From: Dyella flava
GTDB taxonomy: Bacteria > Pseudomonadota > Gammaproteobacteria > Xanthomonadales > Rhodanobacteraceae
Reading direction: 5' to 3'
Assembly: GCF_016904955.1 (NCBI RefSeq)
Contig: NZ_JADIKE010000037.1
Coordinates: 476,995 to 540,994, forward strand
Length of the DNA stretch: 64,000 nt
The translations under genes were made by a program, and so were the position numbers. Every line of letters begins with the position of its first letter. Position 1 is the stretch's first letter. The notes under the pieces were generated by a model. It saw nothing but the letters and a program-made list of their open reading frames with translations, ran no database searches and was not told the DNA's origin. Positions 59,689 to 64,000 of the stretch are shown here, piece by piece.

Positions 59689-60465
59689 ATGGTGGCTTTG
59701 GCGACCGAACAAGTCATTGACGTACATCACTGGAACGACAGCCTTTTCAGCTTCCGCACCACGCGCGATCCAAGCTTCCGTTTCGACAGCGGCCAGTTTG
59801 TGATGATCGGCCTGGAGGTGGATGGACGGCCGTTGATGCGCGCGTATTCCATCGCCAGCGCCGCGTGGGAAGAGCATCTGGAATTCTTCTCGATCAAGGT
59901 GCCAAACGGACCGCTCACCTCGCGCCTGCAACACCTCAAGCCCGGCGACCAGCTCACCCTGAGCCGCAAGCCGACCGGCACGCTGGTGCTGACCGACCTG
60001 AAACCCGGCAAGCATCTCTACCTGCTCGGCACCGGCACCGGCCTGGCGCCTTTCATGAGCATCATCCGCGATCCGGAAACCTATGATCGCTACGAGAAGA
60101 TCGTGCTGGCGCATGGCGTGCGCAACATCAACGACCTGGCCTATTCGAACTATCTGCAGAACGAACTGCCGCAGCACGAATACCTCGGCGAACTGGTGCG
60201 TGAAAAGCTGATCTACTACCCCACCGTCACGCGCGAGCCGTTCCGCAATCGTGGCCGCATCACCGACAACATCGTCGATGGCGCGATGGCGCAGACCATC
60301 GGCCTGCCCCAGCTCAATCCGGAAACCGATCGCCTGATGCTGTGCGGCAGTCCCGCCATGCTTGATGACCTGTGCGCTTTGCTCGATGCGCGTGGCTTCC
60401 AGGCGTCGCCACGCACGCGCGAGCCGGGTGATTATGTGATTGAGCGGGCGTTCGTCGAGAAGTAA
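59689..60465 (+). CDS. fpr: Ferredoxin--NADP+ reductase
   Basis: 258 residues, the bacterial subclass I length. RAYSIAS is the FAD-binding motif, GTGTGLAPFMSIIRD the NADP-binding one, and the C terminus ends in FVEK as in Azotobacter/Pseudomonas-type Fpr. The enzyme exchanges electrons between NADPH and ferredoxin or flavodoxin, often in oxidative stress. MVALATEQV is the start, as the extension upstream is not homologous. Confidence 0.93.
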   Translation: MVALATEQVIDVHHWNDSLFSFRTTRDPSFRFDSGQFVMIGLEVDGRPLMRAYSIASAAWEEHLEFFSIKVPNGPLTSRLQHLKPGDQLTLSRKPTGTLVLTDLKPGKHLYLLGTGTGLAPFMSIIRDPETYDRYEKIVLAHGVRNINDLAYSNYLQNELPQHEYLGELVREKLIYYPTVTREPFRNRGRITDNIVDGAMAQTIGLPQLNPETDRLMLCGSPAMLDDLCALLDARGFQASPRTREPGDYVIERAFVEK

Positions 60466-60511
60466 GGTCACATCGCGCAGCAGTCGCGATGCTTGCTGCG
60501 TGGCACGCAGT

Positions 60512-60601
60512 GGGTAGGTTGGGTTAGCGCAGCGTAACCCAACGGAATTCCATCGAAGCGACAAACATCGTTGGGTTACGCTGCGCTAACCCAACCTACC
60601 C
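60512..60601. repeat. Perfect 33-bp inverted repeat (dispersed REP-like element)
   Basis: GGGTAGGTTGGGTTAGCGCA... at 60512-60544 is the exact complement of 60569-60601, with a 24-base spacer. The core TTGGGTTACGCTGCGCTAA recurs in intergenic regions of many proteobacteria. Here it sits between convergent genes and can act as a terminator. Confidence 0.85.
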
Positions 60602-60629
60602 AACCTACTCGACCTGCGCGTGCATGTGG

Positions 60630-61283
60630 TCAGTCGCGCACGCGGCCCTTGCCTTCGTTGTCCCAATAGCCAAACACGCGCCTGGCAATGAGTTTGTACA
60701 GGCGCTTGCCGGTCGCCCGCCACAGCCGCGAATGCAACGCCGGCGTTTTCAGCATCGCCTGTTGGCGCAGGCTGAGCGCATGATCGCAGTAAGTACGCTT
60801 GTGCTTGAGCAGATGGCGCAGGTCCTCGCGTGCCAGCAAGCGAAACAGACCGCCGCGACGGCCACGTGTCCACGCGATCTGAAAATCCACCAGCGCCGGA
60901 CGTCCATCGCTGCGCACCAGCCAGTTCGGCTCCTTGGCCAGATCGTTATGCACAATGCCACGGCGATGCAGTTGCGCAAGCAGGCGCAGGGCGTCGCGAT
61001 AATAGGCAGGGTCACGCGGCTGCGCTTGTTGCATCGGCTGACCGGCGATGTAGCCGCGCAATAACTCGTAGCCATCCCAGCCGAGCAGGTGTGGTACGCC
61101 GTCTATGCCATCCAGCTTGGCCAACGCACGGGCTTCGCGCGCGGCGGCGCTACGCGCGAAAGCACGCGCCCACCAACGGGCCGCGCGAATATCGCGGCGG
61201 ATGATCTGCATCCCGTCGCGCTGGACGATCTCGATGCGGCCGAGCTCGTCGGCCTTCAGCAGGGTGGAATCGCTATGTGGCAC
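60630..61283 (-). CDS. Small RIO/Kdo-kinase-like protein
   Basis: 217 residues with a GTG start. The kinase catalytic loop is HRRGIVHNDLAKEPNWLV (Asp and Asn present) and the metal Asp is in ALVDFQIAW in place of DFG. The N-terminal lobe is short. Such proteins resemble lipopolysaccharide core heptose/Kdo kinases and RIO kinases. The substrate is unknown, but a sugar of the envelope is plausible. Confidence 0.7.
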   Translation of the reverse strand: MPHSDSTLLKADELGRIEIVQRDGMQIIRRDIRAARWWARAFARSAAAREARALAKLDGIDGVPHLLGWDGYELLRGYIAGQPMQQAQPRDPAYYRDALRLLAQLHRRGIVHNDLAKEPNWLVRSDGRPALVDFQIAWTRGRRGGLFRLLAREDLRHLLKHKRTYCDHALSLRQQAMLKTPALHSRLWRATGKRLYKLIARRVFGYWDNEGKGRVRD

Positions 61284-61385
61284 GGGCCTTTCGCCAGGGT
61301 GGCGCCTGCGGCTTGCCCGCCGCAGGCTGTCAACGGACTATTGTGGACGATTCGCGGCCAAACCGCGTGAGGATGAGCGACGACC

Positions 61386-61874
61386 ATGCTGGATGCCGCA
61401 CTTTACGTACTCGCCGCCGCCCTGGTCGTGATCGGCCTGATCGGCGCGGTGCTACCCAACCTGCCGGGCATTCCGATGATCTTCGGCGGCATCTGGCTGG
61501 CGGCTGCCGTGGATAACTATCGCCACCTCGGCACGACCTGGCTGATCGTCCTGGGCCTCATCGCCGCGTTCGGCATCGCGATGGACTTTATCGCGGCGTC
61601 GCTTGGCGCCAAACGCGTGGGGGCCAGTTCGCTGGCGGTATGGGGCGCCTCGATCGGCACCATCGTGGGCCTGTTCTTCGGATTGCCCGGCCTGATCCTC
61701 GGCCCCTTCGTCGGCGCCCTGGCGGGCGAATTGTTTTCCAGTGGCAGCGTCCTGCGTTCGGCCCATGTCGGCATGGGCACGTGGCTGGGCCTGTTGTTTG
61801 GCGCGCTGGTCAAGCTGGTGCTGTCGCTGATCATGGTGGCGATGGCCGCGGGTGTCTGGCTACTGCATCTTTAG
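61386..61874 (+). CDS. DUF456 membrane protein
   Basis: 162 residues with four to five membrane helices. LIGAVLPNLPGIPMIFGGIWLA is the DUF456 signature and FFGLPGLILGPFVGALAGEL the second repeat, rich in Gly and Pro. Function is unknown. Divergent from the kinase-like gene. Confidence 0.88.
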   Translation: MLDAALYVLAAALVVIGLIGAVLPNLPGIPMIFGGIWLAAAVDNYRHLGTTWLIVLGLIAAFGIAMDFIAASLGAKRVGASSLAVWGASIGTIVGLFFGLPGLILGPFVGALAGELFSSGSVLRSAHVGMGTWLGLLFGALVKLVLSLIMVAMAAGVWLLHL

Positions 61875-61948
61875 GTACGTCTTTAGGTACATGACGCCCG
61901 GCGGGAGACACCGATAAGCTCACCCCACTAAACCCTGGGGATGTCTTC

Positions 61949-63724
61949 ATGACCAAACGTCTTGCCTTGGCCATCACGATGGCGCTGGCCGCCGCTGGAT
62001 CCGCACGCGCCCAAACCCACCAACCGCCCGCCTGGGTCGCGCGCAGCAATGCCGATGCCCAGGTGCTGCTCGATACGCAGGCCCGCTTCAACCCTGAAAG
62101 CGCGTCGCAACTCGGCCTGCCGGGCTACGACGACAAAGTTGCTGACTTCAAGCCGGATGTGGATGCGCGCGAACGCGCCGCGTTTATCCAGGCCAAGACC
62201 AAACTGCAGGGCATGCTGACGACAGAGAAAGATCCGAATGTTCGTCAGGATCTGCAGATCATGATCCACGCCGCCGATCTGCAAATCGAAGGCATCGATC
62301 TCAACCACAAATACATGCTGCCCTATCAGGACATGGGCCAGCTGATCTTCAACGGCGAGTTCGCCCTGCTCACTGATCAGGTGGACGCCAAGCGCCGTCC
62401 GTTCGCGCTCAAGCGTCTGCAATGCTACGTGGGCCAGGCGCCCGGTTGCACTCCGATCACTCAGTTGGCCGAAGCACAGACCACCGCACGCCTTGGCGAA
62501 AAAAACCTGCTTGGCCCGTACAAGGGTGATGTGGATCAGCAGCTGTCCAACACGCAGCATTACGTCGACGGCATTCGTCAACTCTTCGCCAAATACAAGC
62601 TCGACAATGCCGAGGGCAAGGCGGCGCTGGATGCGATGCAAGCCCAGCTGAAGGATTACGACGCCTGGGTGCACAGCACCATCGTGCCGCGCCAGCGCGA
62701 CGATTTCCGTCTGCCGGAACCGCTTTATGCGTACAACCTGAAACAGGTCGGCATCGATATTCCGCCGGAAGAGCTGATCAAGCAGGCGCAGCTCGAGTTC
62801 GTGGAAGTGCGCTCGACCATGCAGATGATGGCACCCGTCGTCGCCAAGGCCGAAGGCATCGACGCCACCGACTATCGCGATGTGCTCAAGGCGCTGAAGA
62901 AGCAGCAACTCGGCAAGGACGACGTGGTGCCGTGGTACCACGAAGTGATCGGCAAGATCGAAGACATCATCCGCCGCGAACATATCGCGACGCTGCCGCA
63001 ACGCGAGATGCAGATGCGCCTGGCTTCCGAGGCGGAGACCGCGAACCAGCCCGCGCCACATATGGACCCGCCGCCCCTGATCAATAACCACGGCGAACGC
63101 GGGACGTTTGTGCTGACCATGGGCAATCCAACCACCCAGGCCAATGCGGCCGATGCCTATGACGACTTCACCTTCAAGGCCGCCGCGTGGACGCTGACCG
63201 CCCACGAAGGACGCCCCGGCCACGAACTGCAATTCTCCGCGATGGTAGAGCGCGGCGTGTCGCTGGCGCGCAGCATCTTCGCCTTCAACAGCGTCAACGT
63301 GGAAGGCTGGGCGCTGTATTCGGAAGCGGAGATGATGCCCTACGAACCGCCCGCGGGTCAGTTCATCACTTTGCAGTTCCGCCTCGTGCGCGCAGCGCGT
63401 GCCTTCCTCGACCCGATGTTGAATCTCGGCTTGATCAGCAAGGAACGCGCACACGATGTACTGCGCTATGACGTGGGTTTATCTGAAGCGATGACCCACG
63501 AGGAACTGGACCGCTTCACCTTCAACAGCCCCGGTCAGGCCACGGCGTATTTCTACGGCTACATGCGCCTGGAGCAATTGCGGCTGCAGACCGAACTGGC
63601 GCTGGGCAAGAACTTCAATCGCCAGGCTTTCAACGACTTTATCGTCGGCCAGGGCTTGCTCCCGCCGGATCAGCTGGCGGAAGCAGTGCGCACGCAGTTC
63701 ATTCCGTCGCAGCAGAAGCCGTGA
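61949..63724 (+). CDS. DUF885 metallopeptidase-like exported protein
   Basis: 591 residues. A signal peptide (to about SARAQ) precedes a long helical protein. The motif TAHEGRPGHELQF (about 413-425), H-E-x3-G-H-type, is the putative zinc site of DUF885, related to M32-like/gluzincin-type folds. VEGWALYSEAEMM is the second conserved block. Family members are uncharacterised. GGGG lies before the ATG. Confidence 0.85.
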   Translation: MTKRLALAITMALAAAGSARAQTHQPPAWVARSNADAQVLLDTQARFNPESASQLGLPGYDDKVADFKPDVDARERAAFIQAKTKLQGMLTTEKDPNVRQDLQIMIHAADLQIEGIDLNHKYMLPYQDMGQLIFNGEFALLTDQVDAKRRPFALKRLQCYVGQAPGCTPITQLAEAQTTARLGEKNLLGPYKGDVDQQLSNTQHYVDGIRQLFAKYKLDNAEGKAALDAMQAQLKDYDAWVHSTIVPRQRDDFRLPEPLYAYNLKQVGIDIPPEELIKQAQLEFVEVRSTMQMMAPVVAKAEGIDATDYRDVLKALKKQQLGKDDVVPWYHEVIGKIEDIIRREHIATLPQREMQMRLASEAETANQPAPHMDPPPLINNHGERGTFVLTMGNPTTQANAADAYDDFTFKAAAWTLTAHEGRPGHELQFSAMVERGVSLARSIFAFNSVNVEGWALYSEAEMMPYEPPAGQFITLQFRLVRAARAFLDPMLNLGLISKERAHDVLRYDVGLSEAMTHEELDRFTFNSPGQATAYFYGYMRLEQLRLQTELALGKNFNRQAFNDFIVGQGLLPPDQLAEAVRTQFIPSQQKP

Positions 63725-63797
63725 CGATCGGCGGCGGGCGGAGCGACAGCGCTCCGCCCTCGACGTTCAAACAAAGGGACACGTGCGCGGCCGTCAT

Positions 63798-63882
63798 TCC
63801 CGCGAAAGCGGGAACCCATGTTGCTTTAATGGCAAGAGCTGCTTTAAAGGCAAGAGCAAGATGGGTTCCCGCTTTCGCGGGA
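63798..63882. repeat. REP-type inverted repeat
   Basis: TCCCGCGAAAGCGGGAACCC and two further bases (63798-63819) are exactly complementary to 63861-63882. Each arm contains its own palindrome TCCCGC-GAAA-GCGGGA, the usual Xanthomonadales REP form. GCTTTAA and GGCAAGAG recur in the spacer. Confidence 0.85.
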
Positions 63883-63922
63883 TGTTTGCAAAACTATCCC
63901 CATCCGACGAAGAGGAACGGCG

Positions 63923-64000
63923 ATGCGCAAACAGCCCACGATGAGCTTGATTGATGGTCTTGTGGTCGGCGGAGGTAATGCGCGCCTGGAACGGATAGAG
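63923..64000 (+). CDS. Start of an unidentified gene (cut by window edge)
   Basis: 26 codons beginning MRKQPTMSLIDGLVVGGG with GAGGAACGG upstream. It is too short to assign a family. Confidence 0.45.
   Translation, partial: MRKQPTMSLIDGLVVGGGNARLERIE

Noticed and set aside
60512..60601. Insertion sequence ends
   Set aside because: The 33-bp inverted repeat encloses only 24 bases and no transposase; it is a dispersed REP-like element.
61928..63454. A 508-codon minus-strand frame
   Set aside because: It is the antisense of the DUF885 gene; its product is a low-complexity His/Gly/Arg sequence without homology, while the plus strand has a signal peptide and conserved motif.

Overview
The window reads as a chromosomal segment of a GC-rich gammaproteobacterium of the Xanthomonadales, most likely family Rhodanobacteraceae (Dyella/Luteibacter/Frateuria relatives). 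The grounds are the housekeeping genes and their order (trpS with a C-terminal extension, pilU-pilT next to proC-yggT, birA-coaX-SPOR gene, a PepSY-phoP-phoQ operon, dusA), an XAC0095-like small protein, and dispersed intergenic inverted repeats of the kind common in this order. The genus is inferred from gene content only; no 16S is present.

Layout. 1-7.8 kb is ordinary chromosome: a partial CpxR with a CpxR box and a divergent Spy/CpxP chaperone, a peroxidase-like gene with a divergent AraC regulator, a phosphate transporter, a His-rich protein, a BON protein, trpS and arginase. 8.27-13.95 kb is a five-gene, tightly coupled minus-strand cluster: a duplicated heme-oxygenase-like diiron protein, a LysE exporter, a NodU/CmcH carbamoyltransferase, an SGNH hydrolase and a 27-residue cationic peptide gene. 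It looks like an uncharacterised small-molecule or polymer-modification pathway. tRNA-Thr(TGT) follows at 15.0 kb.

15.5-41 kb is a host-interaction island. A minus-strand type III secretion (T3SS) operon runs from a ribbon-helix-helix regulator through sctC-D-E-F-G-I-J-K-L-Q-R-S-T-U-V-N-O (35.1 to 20.2 kb). Downstream are two proteins sharing an N-terminal motif and a duplicated leader; one carries about 71 uninterrupted collagen Gly-X-Y triplets. A TPR-type glycosyltransferase follows. The operon's SctU stops just before the autocleaving NPTH domain, and no SctP ruler, gatekeeper or translocon gene is seen, so the standard substrate switch appears absent. A chaperone-usher fimbrial operon lies directly upstream.

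41.8-54.3 kb returns to core genes: a lipoprotein, pilU/pilT, proC, yggT, SPOR, coaX, birA, phoQ/phoP/PepSY and dusA. At the 5' end of dusA sits a decayed integrative element (54.2-56.4 kb): a broken integrase, an antitoxin with a dead toxin and its palindromic operator, a secreted protein, and a diverged second copy of the dusA 5' sequence as the far attachment site. fosX, a pectate-lyase-fold protein and a small conserved protein extend this accessory zone to 59.2 kb. The window closes with ferredoxin-NADP reductase, a small kinase-like protein, DUF456, a DUF885 metallopeptidase-like protein and the start of an unidentified gene.
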